Of a stretch of 7,773 nt of DNA, positions 1-5,884 are shown one piece after another. A model generated the notes under the pieces. That model was not told the DNA's origin. It searched no databases and was given only the letters and a program-made list of their open reading frames with translations. Where the stretch lies: NCBI GenBank assembly GCA_003527145.1, contig DPSW01000396.1, positions 6,493-14,265 of the forward strand. Direction: 5' to 3'. This stretch comes from Clostridiaceae bacterium. GTDB taxonomy: Bacteria; Bacillota; Clostridia; Lutisporales; Lutisporaceae. The position numbers and the translations under genes were made by a program. The first letter of the stretch is position 1. Each line of letters starts with the position of its first letter.

Positions 1-835
1 ATCTATCCGGATATTTTGCGGTCTGAATTGCCACATAATTATTTTCTTTTTTTACATCGTCATATTCATCTTTCCCTGCGATCCCATCCATGCCCAATAT
101 GTAACTGTTTGAAACTACAAAAGCCGCATCGATATTTGCGCTGTCCAGCAAGGAAATAATCTTCTCACCTGAATATTCTTCAATAAGATTGCCGTTAGAA
201 GTGTCTCCTCCCATTAGAACTTTAAAAATCTTAGAGAACTCACCGCTCATCATGTGCATGTGATAGTCAGCTTTTATACCTGCAACCGCATCCTCAGCTT
301 TTGTGGCCTGCGCCTTTGCTTTCTTTATTATTTCATCAGCTTCTACTGCGGTGATATGCTTTTGGGGGCCGAAGGTCCCGTCTTCAAAAGCTGTCATTAT
401 TAATCTGTCTTTCACTATGCCTACATAATTCCTGGCCCATTCATCGATTTCATCAGCATCCGCAAAGCCGGAAGCAGAATTGGAAAGCTCATTATTTAAG
501 CCGCAAGCCACTGCAGCTATTTTTGCAGCTTCTTGCCTTGTTATAAACTTTTCAGGTCTTATGGTGCCGTCCGTATATCCTTGGACATACCCGGCCGCAA
601 CGGCTTTTCTGATTTCTTCATAGGATTCGTCATCCTTAGTCAAATCCTTATACTCTTTATCTGATGCTTCAGTAAAGCCAAATGAAGCATTGACTGCCTT
701 GAAGAATTCCAGCCTGGTAATGCCCTTGTTGGCTTCAGAGGCATCTTCGGCAAATAGAATGCTTATTGAGGAAGTCATCAATAGAGATATGATCAGGAAA
801 AAAATAAGTGTTTTTGATTTTTTCATCGAATGCAT
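1..835 (-). CDS. Secreted SLH-domain protein with amidohydrolase-like domain (partial, 3' end off window)
   Basis: The first 278 codons are visible; the rest lies beyond the left edge. A signal peptide covers residues 1-29 (KK, then a hydrophobic run ending LFA, with likely cleavage after Ala29). Two S-layer-homology repeats follow: about 39-112 (TRLEFFKA, GYVQGYTDGTIRPEKFITRQEAA) and about 122-173 (FADADEID, FEDGTFGPQKHIT). SLH repeats usually bind cell-wall polymers, so the protein is probably surface-anchored. From residue 189 a new domain starts with DYHMH (Asp190, His192, His194), the metal-binding opening of the amidohydrolase/PHP TIM-barrel class. It continues with LLDSANIDAAFVVSN and ENNYVAIQTAKYPDR (264-278), which resemble the COG2159 amidohydrolase style. 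I chose ATG 835 because AAGGAGG at 844-850 sits 8 nt upstream; the internal Met4 (826) would be 17 nt away. The substrate is unknown. The domain assignment is by motif memory only, and the remaining metal ligands are out of view. Confidence 0.85.
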   Translation of the reverse strand, partial: MHSMKKSKTLIFFLIISLLMTSSISILFAEDASEANKGITRLEFFKAVNASFGFTEASDKEYKDLTKDDESYEEIRKAVAAGYVQGYTDGTIRPEKFITRQEAAKIAAVACGLNNELSNSASGFADADEIDEWARNYVGIVKDRLIMTAFEDGTFGPQKHITAVEADEIIKKAKAQATKAEDAVAGIKADYHMHMMSGEFSKIFKVLMGGDTSNGNLIEEYSGEKIISLLDSANIDAAFVVSNSYILGMDGIAGKDEYDDVKKENNYVAIQTAKYPDR

Positions 836-891
836 CTTACACTCCTCCTTAGTATTTAAATAAATTTTTATAATATTGAAACTTATCTAGT

Positions 892-920
892 AATATAAGC
901 CTTAATGCCCCTCTTGTCAA
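892..920 (-). promoter_or_regulatory. Sigma-A type promoter of the SLH gene
   Basis: On the minus strand, TTGACA (915-920) and TATATT (892-897) are separated by exactly 17 bp. The -35 is a perfect consensus and the -10 matches 5 of 6 bases. The -10 lies about 57 nt upstream of the SLH start codon, giving a leader of roughly 50 nt that carries the AAGGAGG ribosome site. The SLH gene therefore appears to be transcribed independently of the upstream membrane-protein gene. Confidence 0.8.
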
Positions 921-941
921 CCTAAGCCATTTTCATCCGCC

Positions 942-969
942 TTTCCTTTCAGCTTTAAGAGAAAGGAAA
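942..969 (-). repeat. Inverted repeat over the stop codon of the four-helix membrane protein gene
   Basis: Perfect 9-bp arms, TTTCCTTTC (942-950) and GAAAGGAAA (961-969), flank a 10-nt loop that contains the TAA stop (955-957). No T-run follows on either strand, so it is not a standard intrinsic terminator. It could slow RNA decay or transcription at the gene end, or be chance in purine/pyrimidine-rich sequence. Confidence 0.35.
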
Positions 970-1362
970 CTGCTTGAGCTTGACAAGCATATATAAAGAG
1001 ATCCCGCTTTCTGCCAAGCCTATCATGAAAAATATCACATGCAGAATATTGATGGACTGAAGCATATAGCATTGAATCATTATCCATGCCATCAATATAC
1101 ATCCTGCCGCACCGCTGATATAGGGATGGAATTTCATCCTTCTTTTAACAAATACAAATGCGGCCAGATGCCCTAATCCGATGGCAATAAATAAAAACAA
1201 TCCCGGGATCAAAAAGCTGGTAAAAGGCCCTCGCTTCAACAGCTCAGTGGACATCCCGAAGGAAACTCCATAAGGGTCCGTAATCCCCAGCATGCCGCCA
1301 AACAGTGCCCCTACACCAACAAAACAAAGAATGATTGATTGAATCCTATACAAGCCTTTCAA
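955..1362 (-). CDS. Small four-helix integral membrane protein, unknown function
   Basis: This 135-residue hydrophobic protein has four predicted membrane helices at about 9-27, 48-72, 82-101 and 104-127, and no signal-peptide cleavage pattern. A short loop with TDPYG (28-32) and KRGPF (43-47) precedes helix 2, which contains IPGLFLF. A basic VKRRMK stretch (72-77) links helices 2 and 3. I do not recognise the family and assign no function. The start codon is TTG: GAGGTGAGGG lies just upstream, no in-frame ATG exists before Met24, and an in-frame TGA lies three codons upstream. The TTG start suggests modest expression. The gene may be co-transcribed with a small ORF just upstream, or use the extended -10 near 1426. 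That it is a real gene is fairly safe from the ribosome site, the length and the regular helix pattern. Confidence 0.75.
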   Translation of the reverse strand: MKGLYRIQSIILCFVGVGALFGGMLGITDPYGVSFGMSTELLKRGPFTSFLIPGLFLFIAIGLGHLAAFVFVKRRMKFHPYISGAAGCILMAWIMIQCYMLQSINILHVIFFMIGLAESGISLYMLVKLKQFPFS

Positions 1363-1425
1363 ATGCCCTCACCTCACAACTCCGCATATTTGTCCCATGA
1401 CCAAACGCTGACACTCCTATTTCCC

Positions 1426-1431
1426 ATTATA
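1426..1431 (-). promoter_or_regulatory. Possible extended -10 for the four-helix membrane protein gene
   Basis: TATAAT on the minus strand is preceded by TGG, forming the TGnTATAAT extended -10 motif, about 64 nt upstream of the TTG start. No good -35 hexamer lies 16-18 bp upstream (AATGCG at 17 bp). It may be a -35-independent promoter or a chance match in AT-rich DNA. Confidence 0.35.
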
Positions 1432-1452
1432 CCAAAATTCTCATCTTCCGCA

Positions 1453-1524
1453 TTATAGTTTGCTTATTATCAGATTGCCCGGCTCATATTTTATATGATA
1501 AGTTTTTCCTTTTATTATGCTCAT
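1453..1524 (-). CDS. Possible small protein, 23 residues
   Basis: A short reading frame of 23 codons starts with MSIIKGKTYHIKYEP and ends IISKL before TAA. The main support is a strong ribosome site, GGGGAGGTG (1531-1539), 6 nt upstream of the ATG. That is as good as the sites of the confirmed genes here and better than the TTG gene downstream. The peptide is basic and not a membrane segment. Directly after its stop, another frame (+1) is open for about 29 codons, from about 1460 to the TGA at 1374-1376. It reads like protein (AEDENFGIMGNRS, VSVWSWDKYAEL) and ends 11 nt before the next start codon. The pair may therefore be one roughly 51-codon gene broken by a frameshift, a true 23-residue peptide followed by chance sequence, or nothing. 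I recognise no homologue. Confidence 0.35.
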   Translation of the reverse strand: MSIIKGKTYHIKYEPGNLIISKL

Positions 1525-1550
1525 GAATAACACCTCCCCAATGAATAGGT

Positions 1551-1606
1551 AAAAAAATAAAGCCCCGGGACAAATCTCTGAGCAGAGACTCGTCCTCCGG
1601 GCTTTT
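1551..1606 (-). terminator. Intrinsic terminator of the MATE gene
   Basis: On the minus strand a long two-part stem begins 29 nt after the MATE stop. Outer arms AGCCC (1561-1565) and GGGCT (1599-1603) pair, followed by GGAC (1568-1571) with GTCC (1592-1595). An inner perfect stem is TCTCTG (1575-1580) with CAGAGA (1583-1588). The RNA then runs into TTTATTTTTTT (the A-run at 1551-1557 on the plus strand). It also lies 27 nt upstream of the small-ORF start, so partial read-through could feed the downstream genes. Confidence 0.85.
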
Positions 1607-1634
1607 CTCCCAAAAGTGTAGATGCTATATGATA

Positions 1635-2981
1635 TTAGATCGTTGCTCTTTCTTCATCCTTGATTTCTTTAAAATATTTTCTATAAGACAACATTTCATA
1701 TACAAGCATTACCACCCATCCGGCAGCAATGGCATAGCATACGCTTGCGATCCCGAAATGGGGCGCAAGGATATAAGACAATGCAACCCTTATGATGATC
1801 TGTATGAAGGTAGCAAAAAATGTTATGCGCAGCTTGCCGATCCCTCTGAATAATCCTTGAAAAACATTGTTTATATTTGAAAGCATGTAAAAAAATGATA
1901 TAGCCTTTAAGTATCCTATGCCTATGGATATGACCTCTTTTTCATCAGCGGAGACAAACAACTTCATTATGCCTTCGGCTTTGAAGTATATGGCCAGGCC
2001 TATAATAATGCTATATACAGCCATTATGGCAGCACTTTTCTTGAAGCCTTCCATGATCCTGTCCGTCCAGCCTGCGCCTTTGTTTTGAGCGGAATAGGTT
2101 GCAACGGATGCAGATAAGCTTTCGCCGCCCGCCATTACAAAGGAATCGATCCTTGTAACAGAGTTGTAGGCAGCTATGGCATTTGTCCCAAAGGGATTAA
2201 CAACTCCCTGGACCATAAGCTTTCCAATATATATGCAAGTCTGCTGCAGCGCTGTCACCCAGCTATATTGGAGGCTCAGCTTCAACAAGTCTTTTTCCAC
2301 CACAAGCTCATCCTTTTTAAGGCTGAGCAACGGAATTCTGGTATAAACATATGCCACGCATAATAAGGACGATATGCCTTGTGCAATCACCGTTGCAATT
2401 GCCGAACCGGCTACACCCAGCTTAAAGCCTGCAACGAAAACAATGCATAACACTGCATTGAGCACGCAGGAAATGATCAGAAATATCAGCGGTGTGTTTG
2501 AATCCCCTATGGCTCTGAGTGAAGATGAATAAAAGTTATATAAGAAGGAAAAGATCAGCCCGCCGAATATTATTTTTAAAAATATATCGGCATCGTCTAA
2601 AATCTCCCCGGGCGTACCTGTTATTATGAGCATCCATCTGGATAGAAGGATGCAAACAATAGATAATGCTATAGTAAAAATTATCCCGGCAATCAATGAG
2701 GTAGAAACCTCTTTTTTTAATTCATCATATTTCCCGGCTCCGAAAAGCTGAGCCATAAGCACCGAAGTGCCGATGCATATACCGAATATAAAGAAGATAG
2801 CAACAGACATGATTGGATTGGCAACCCCTACCGCTGCCAATGCGTTCTTTCCGATATATCTCCCCACTATTATAGCGTCCGTCGTATTATAAAGCTGTTG
2901 AAACAAATTCCCCAGCAAAAGGGGAATTGCAAACTTGATCAATATCCTCGTCGTGTTTCCCCGAGTCATATCACCCTTCAT
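1635..2981 (-). CDS. MATE family efflux transporter
   Basis: This complete 448-residue protein is typical in length for the multidrug and toxic compound extrusion family (COG0534): two six-helix halves in the cytoplasmic membrane that export cationic or other toxic compounds using a Na+ or H+ gradient. The start (FAIPLLLGNLFQQLYN, then TTDAIIVGRYIG, 33-44) is the classic MATE opening, and Asp35 lies where the family's helix-1 acidic residue is found. GTSVLMAQLFGAGK follows at the end of the first helix pair. The second half carries NAIAAYNSVTRIDSF and the LFRGIGKLRIT loop. Of the subgroups, it looks closer to the NorM/DinF-like clostridial proteins; the substrate cannot be read from sequence. 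ATG 2981 has only a weak ribosome site, whereas Met5 (2969) has AAGGGTGAT just upstream, so the true start may be 2969. The gene seems to stand alone, ending at a strong terminator. Confidence 0.95.
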   Translation of the reverse strand: MKGDMTRGNTTRILIKFAIPLLLGNLFQQLYNTTDAIIVGRYIGKNALAAVGVANPIMSVAIFFIFGICIGTSVLMAQLFGAGKYDELKKEVSTSLIAGIIFTIALSIVCILLSRWMLIITGTPGEILDDADIFLKIIFGGLIFSFLYNFYSSSLRAIGDSNTPLIFLIISCVLNAVLCIVFVAGFKLGVAGSAIATVIAQGISSLLCVAYVYTRIPLLSLKKDELVVEKDLLKLSLQYSWVTALQQTCIYIGKLMVQGVVNPFGTNAIAAYNSVTRIDSFVMAGGESLSASVATYSAQNKGAGWTDRIMEGFKKSAAIMAVYSIIIGLAIYFKAEGIMKLFVSADEKEVISIGIGYLKAISFFYMLSNINNVFQGLFRGIGKLRITFFATFIQIIIRVALSYILAPHFGIASVCYAIAAGWVVMLVYEMLSYRKYFKEIKDEERATI

Positions 2982-3105
2982 GAAATCATACCTGCTGCAT
3001 TATGCCCTTTCATATTTGTTATTCGTTATTTACCATATGCCCTTTACTTTACATATTTCTATATCTTTCATCATATTCCTTCTTTAATTGCTGTTATTAT
3101 TGATG

Positions 3106-3146
3106 AAAAAGACACCCTGCATAAAGCTATATGATATGCAAGGTGC
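3106..3146 (-). terminator. Likely intrinsic terminator downstream of the seven-helix membrane protein gene
   Basis: Arms at 3113-3123 (CACCCTGCATA) and 3135-3145 (TATGCAAGGTG) pair at 10 of 11 positions around an 11-nt loop. On the minus strand the hairpin is followed by TCTTTTTC, including the A-run at 3106-3110 read as U. It lies about 113 nt beyond the stop codon of the seven-helix gene and upstream of the MATE gene, so it should separate the two transcripts. Confidence 0.7.
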
Positions 3147-3258
3147 CTTTCTTAAAATGTTTGCCTAATATATTTTTGTAAATAATATCACCATAAAATA
3201 CATGGCGGCTCCAATTAGCATAACGAATCAAGTGCTTTGATCGTTAATTTTAAAACTC

Positions 3259-3936
3259 TTAAATACTGGTGTTAGCTTTCTGGTTCCGTAATTCGTTATA
3301 GCCCATAATCACTATCCAAACATAGGCCAGGGTTTTGGGTATCATCAAAATTCCGATCCATCTGATTGTCGTTGCCCATAGCACAACCGGAATATATAAA
3401 GCAAAAGACAGTACTATTGCCAGCCACATATATTTAAAATTTTTATCGTTATGCCTATTAACTTCTGAATAGAAAATACAAATGATAATAATTCCCATAA
3501 TTGCGAATGGGATATTCCTATATATACCCCAAGAAATGGGAGCATTGTAGTTCAGCCATTGATTTTGAGGCAATAGACACAAAGCTATACGTATGATGCT
3601 TAAAGCATAAATCGAAAAGGATAAACCATTGCGGCCTTTAATATGGTACCTCTGCCTCCAGATATGATATAGGATAACATAAAATACTGTCATTGTAATA
3701 GATGTAATAAGCTTCCCTATTCCAAGTGCTGCGGCATTAGCTTCTAATCCTGTTGTAAGCAGGGCATAGGATCTGGGTATTAAATGGAATGCATCACCTG
3801 ATCCCAGTAATACCGCCATAAAGCCAAACAGCTTATATTGCTTATTGTCCTTCCCCGTCACAATCATTGCTATTCCTACAGAAATAACACCAATAAGATA
3901 AACTGCATCAAATAAGGTTTCCATAATTGCTTGCAT
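3259..3936 (-). CDS. Seven-helix integral membrane protein, unknown function, TetR-linked
   Basis: This is a 225-residue protein with seven predicted membrane helices at about 5-26, 35-53, 71-93, 105-123, 138-156, 170-190 and 196-213. Helix 2 holds polar residues in GSGDAFHLIPR (Ser46, Asp48, His51, Arg55), and helix 3 ends YHIWRQRYH (His91, His98). Buried Ser/Asp/His groups in seven-helix proteins can mark metal-dependent hydrolases of the CREST type, but the spacing here is not a clear match, so I assign no function. A longer frame opens at ATG 3975. I prefer 3936 because AGGGGTGAT lies 6 nt before it, and because the first codons of the longer form are the operator palindrome (3962-3974). 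The gene follows the tetR gene on the same strand, separated by a hairpin terminator, and shares its operator sequence. It is therefore probably a target of that repressor. Confidence 0.8.
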   Translation of the reverse strand: MQAIMETLFDAVYLIGVISVGIAMIVTGKDNKQYKLFGFMAVLLGSGDAFHLIPRSYALLTTGLEANAAALGIGKLITSITMTVFYVILYHIWRQRYHIKGRNGLSFSIYALSIIRIALCLLPQNQWLNYNAPISWGIYRNIPFAIMGIIIICIFYSEVNRHNDKNFKYMWLAIVLSFALYIPVVLWATTIRWIGILMIPKTLAYVWIVIMGYNELRNQKANTSI

Positions 3937-3961
3937 ATTAAAATCACCCCTAAATAAAATG

Positions 3962-3974
3962 TGAACATTGTTCA
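3962..3974. promoter_or_regulatory. Likely TetR operator upstream of the seven-helix gene
   Basis: TGAACATTGTTCA is a perfect palindrome of two 6-bp arms around one central base. It is identical to the site before the tetR gene (4597-4609). It ends 25 bp upstream of the preferred start at 3936. An extra half-site, TGTTCA (3979-3984), repeats the right arm 10 bp away, about one helical turn. Promoter hexamers are not clear here; TGGTATGAT (TATGAT at 3993-3998, minus strand) is the best extended -10 candidate. Operator function is inferred from duplication and position. Confidence 0.7.
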
Positions 3975-3988
3975 TTTCTGTTCATATT

Positions 3989-4015
3989 AAAAATCATACC
4001 ATAAGTATGACTTTT
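3989..4015 (-). terminator. AT-rich terminator hairpin after the tetR gene
   Basis: On the minus strand, GTCATAC pairs with GTATGA around a 5-nt loop (core arms 3994-3999 and 4005-4010), extended by AAAA/TTTT beyond one mismatch. It ends in TTTTT. It overlaps the last codon and the stop of tetR and lies just before the operator of the next gene, so it should limit read-through and leave the seven-helix gene to its own promoter. The stem is weak (6 bp core). Confidence 0.5.
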
Positions 4016-4580
4016 AATATGACAACATCTTCTCTAAAATCATTATAAAAAAACTTATATCTTTTTCGCCTTTTCTCAGCATTGTAAGCATATTATCAAA
4101 TATGAATTCTGATGTTTTTTCTTTTGAAAAACTATCAGTCCAGGGATAATGTCTTAATCTATCATCCATATCCATCAATGTAGTTATTCTATTACGAATT
4201 TTATCCATATATTCATGCTCTTTTTTCTTGCCGATAATCTTTTCCTGAGTTTTCAGCAAAGAAAGATGTTCCAGCCAATTGTCTTTGAAGCTTTCAAGAT
4301 AAAGGTATAAGCTGCTATAAATCTTCTCCAAATTGTTATAAAAATTACTATTTGAAAAGCTCTGCCAGTCAATCCCGGCAAAAGCTCCGTCCCAAAAGTC
4401 CTCAATAACTGCTATTAATAAATGTGCCTTTGACGGAAAGTAGTTATATACTGTGCCAATAGCTATACCACTGTCTTGTGCTACAGAGCGTATATTTATT
4501 TTTGTTATGCCTTGCGTTATGGCAATATTCTTGGCTGCAGATAAGATAGTCTTCTTTTGGGTTTCATTGTTATAAGGCAT
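4014..4580 (-). CDS. TetR/AcrR family transcriptional repressor
   Basis: This 188-residue protein is typical in size for TetR regulators, which bind operator DNA as dimers and are released by a small ligand. The N-terminal domain is standard: helix 1 with KTILSAAKNIAITQG (10-24), then the helix-turn-helix at about 29-50 (IRSVAQDSGIAIGTVYNYFPSK, with the diagnostic TVYNYF at 43-48). The rest (about 60-188) is the variable helical ligand and dimer domain, here rich in Phe, Trp and charged residues; its ligand cannot be predicted. The start is well supported: AGAGGTGG lies 9 nt before ATG 4580. Its promoter has a perfect TATAAT, and the palindrome TGAACATTGTTCA covers the expected transcription start, so it probably represses itself. 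The same palindrome precedes the seven-helix gene downstream. No such site lies near the divergent aldolase-family gene, which makes that operon a less likely target. Confidence 0.93.
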   Translation of the reverse strand: MPYNNETQKKTILSAAKNIAITQGITKINIRSVAQDSGIAIGTVYNYFPSKAHLLIAVIEDFWDGAFAGIDWQSFSNSNFYNNLEKIYSSLYLYLESFKDNWLEHLSLLKTQEKIIGKKKEHEYMDKIRNRITTLMDMDDRLRHYPWTDSFSKEKTSEFIFDNMLTMLRKGEKDISFFIMILEKMLSY

Positions 4581-4596
4581 TTCAATTTACCACCTC

Positions 4597-4609
4597 TGAA
4601 CATTGTTCA
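4597..4609. promoter_or_regulatory. Likely TetR operator at the tetR promoter
   Basis: TGAACATTGTTCA is identical in all 13 bases to the site at 3962-3974. It begins 5 bp downstream of the tetR -10 hexamer, so it covers the expected transcription start, a classic position for autorepression. Like the other copy it is followed by a short TTCT-like flank. A perfect 13-bp palindrome occurring twice in 650 bp, each time just before a start codon, is unlikely to be chance. Confidence 0.8.
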
Positions 4610-4614
4610 TTCTT

Positions 4615-4643
4615 ATTATATAATATACTTTTTAAACTATCAA
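4615..4643 (-). promoter_or_regulatory. Sigma-A type promoter of the tetR gene
   Basis: On the minus strand, TTGATA (4638-4643) and a perfect TATAAT (4615-4620) have a 17-bp spacer. The -10 is about 35 bp from the start codon, leaving a leader of roughly 25-30 nt that contains the operator and ribosome site. Confidence 0.8.
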
Positions 4644-4686
4644 TATATTTTTTTTACCTAATTAATCCATATTTGCAATAAATAAA

Positions 4687-4695
4687 TGCTATAAT
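4687..4695 (+). promoter_or_regulatory. Extended -10 promoter of the aldolase-family operon
   Basis: TGCTATAAT forms a perfect extended -10 (TATAAT at 4690-4695), 33 bp upstream of ATG 4729. The -35 region at 17 bp (CCATAT) is poor, as is common for extended -10 promoters. An AAGGAGG ribosome site follows at 4714-4720. The region between this and the divergent tetR -35 is AT-rich and shows no operator-like palindrome. Confidence 0.6.
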
Positions 4696-4728
4696 CAAAT
4701 TATACTATACCTTAAGGAGGATATTGCC

Positions 4729-5823
4729 ATGCCTAAATCTTATAATGAAATTTGCCAATCTGCTAAATATAAGCTTACCGGTCACGGTGACAGGCGAATC
4801 GATGCGCTGATGGAGTGCTTTGAACATATGGATCCATCTATGGAGGCTGACATTTATGGGACAGGCGGTATAATCAACGATTTTGAAAAAGATATTGCAT
4901 GTTTTCTCGGGAAAGAGAATGCGGTGTTTTTTCCCAGCGGAACCATGGCACAGCAAATAGCTTTGCGGATATGGTGTGATGCAAAGGGTTTGAAAAATGT
5001 GGCTTATCATCCCCTTTGCCATCTAGAAATTCATGAAAAAGACGGTATGAAAATACTTCACCATTTAGAGCCAACTTTACTCGGCACCAAAGATAGGCTT
5101 TTCAACATGGAGGACCTGAAGTCCGTAAATAAACCAATTGCATGCTTGCTGGTCGAACTTCCCCAGCGTGAAATAGGCGGCCAGCTGCCTCCTTGGGAGG
5201 AATTGATCAGCATTTCGGAGTTCTGTAAGAACGGAGGAATAAAGCTTCATCTGGATGGTGCCCGCCTTTTTGAGATACTTCCTTATTACAATAAATCTGC
5301 TGCTGATATCTGCAGCCTGTTTGACAGTGTCTATATCTCTTTTTATAAAGGCTTGGGGGGTATTGCCGGAGCTATGCTTGCCGGAAGGACTGAATTCATT
5401 GAGAGCGCTAAGGTCTGGAAAAGAAGGCACGGCGGTGACCTTATAAGCCTGTATCCCTATATAGTCAGTGCTAAGCATTCCATGAACAAACGTATAGGAA
5501 ATATGGGAAAATACTGGCAGCATGCTTTGACCGCAGCCGAACGATTAAACAAAATAGAAGGTGTAAGTACCGTACCCGAGGTGCCGGTTTGCAATATGTT
5601 TCATGCCTATTTTGACACTACCAAAGAAAATCTGGAAAGCATATTTGCAGATATTATTGAAAAATACAACCTTGCTATAGTAAGAAATATCAGAGAAATA
5701 GACAACTCAATTTGTAAATCTGAATTGTCCTTTGGCGACAGCTTCGAACTCATTCCACAAGAAATTTTGGATAAGGCCTTTGAGCAGCTAGAGTCAGAAT
5801 TTATTAAACTCGTAGAAAAATAA
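4729..5823 (+). CDS. Threonine aldolase family PLP-dependent enzyme (beta-eliminating lyase type)
   Basis: This 364-residue fold-type I PLP enzyme is of normal length for the low-specificity threonine aldolase family, whose members cleave L-threonine/allo-threonine to glycine and acetaldehyde or act on related beta-hydroxy amino acids. Visible motifs are DIYGTGGIINDFEKDIA (41-57), the PSGTMAQQIAL cofactor loop (69-79), HLEIHE (98-103; His98 aligns with the ring-stacking His of E. coli LtaE), LHLDGARLF (173-181; Asp176 and Arg179) and SFYKGLGGIAGAML (204-217) with Lys207 as the Schiff-base lysine. The stretch ELPQREIGGQLP (143-154) replaces the THNG-type loop of LtaE, and the WRK..GGGMRQ region reads WKRRHGGDLIS, so substrate choice may differ from a true threonine aldolase; I leave out a symbol. 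AAGGAGG 8 nt upstream fixes the start. A flavodoxin-like gene follows after 61 bp, probably in the same transcript. Confidence 0.88.
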   Translation: MPKSYNEICQSAKYKLTGHGDRRIDALMECFEHMDPSMEADIYGTGGIINDFEKDIACFLGKENAVFFPSGTMAQQIALRIWCDAKGLKNVAYHPLCHLEIHEKDGMKILHHLEPTLLGTKDRLFNMEDLKSVNKPIACLLVELPQREIGGQLPPWEELISISEFCKNGGIKLHLDGARLFEILPYYNKSAADICSLFDSVYISFYKGLGGIAGAMLAGRTEFIESAKVWKRRHGGDLISLYPYIVSAKHSMNKRIGNMGKYWQHALTAAERLNKIEGVSTVPEVPVCNMFHAYFDTTKENLESIFADIIEKYNLAIVRNIREIDNSICKSELSFGDSFELIPQEILDKAFEQLESEFIKLVEK

Positions 5824-5884
5824 GAATCAGCATCATCAATGGGAGCCAACCGCCCCAACAGATCAACTAAGAAAGGAGTGTATT

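Noticed and set aside
1453..1465. Programmed +1 frameshift at the small-ORF stop (AAA CTA TAA)
   Set aside because: Unlike the prfB CTT TGA site, the peptidyl-tRNA for CTA could not re-pair well with the +1 codon TAT, so programmed shifting is unlikely.
1548..1606. Riboswitch (preQ1, guanidine or fluoride type) in the hairpin region near 1550-1606
   Set aside because: No conserved aptamer motif is visible; the structure is explained as a simple two-part terminator stem with a T-run.
4705..5074. Minus-strand frames opposite the aldolase-family gene
   Set aside because: They are antisense to a gene with clear PLP-enzyme motifs and show atypical composition with no ribosome sites.
4014..5823. 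TetR control of the divergent aldolase-family operon
   Set aside because: No TGAACA/TGTTCA palindrome lies near its extended -10 at 4687-4695 or its leader; the operator copies sit only at tetR and the seven-helix gene.
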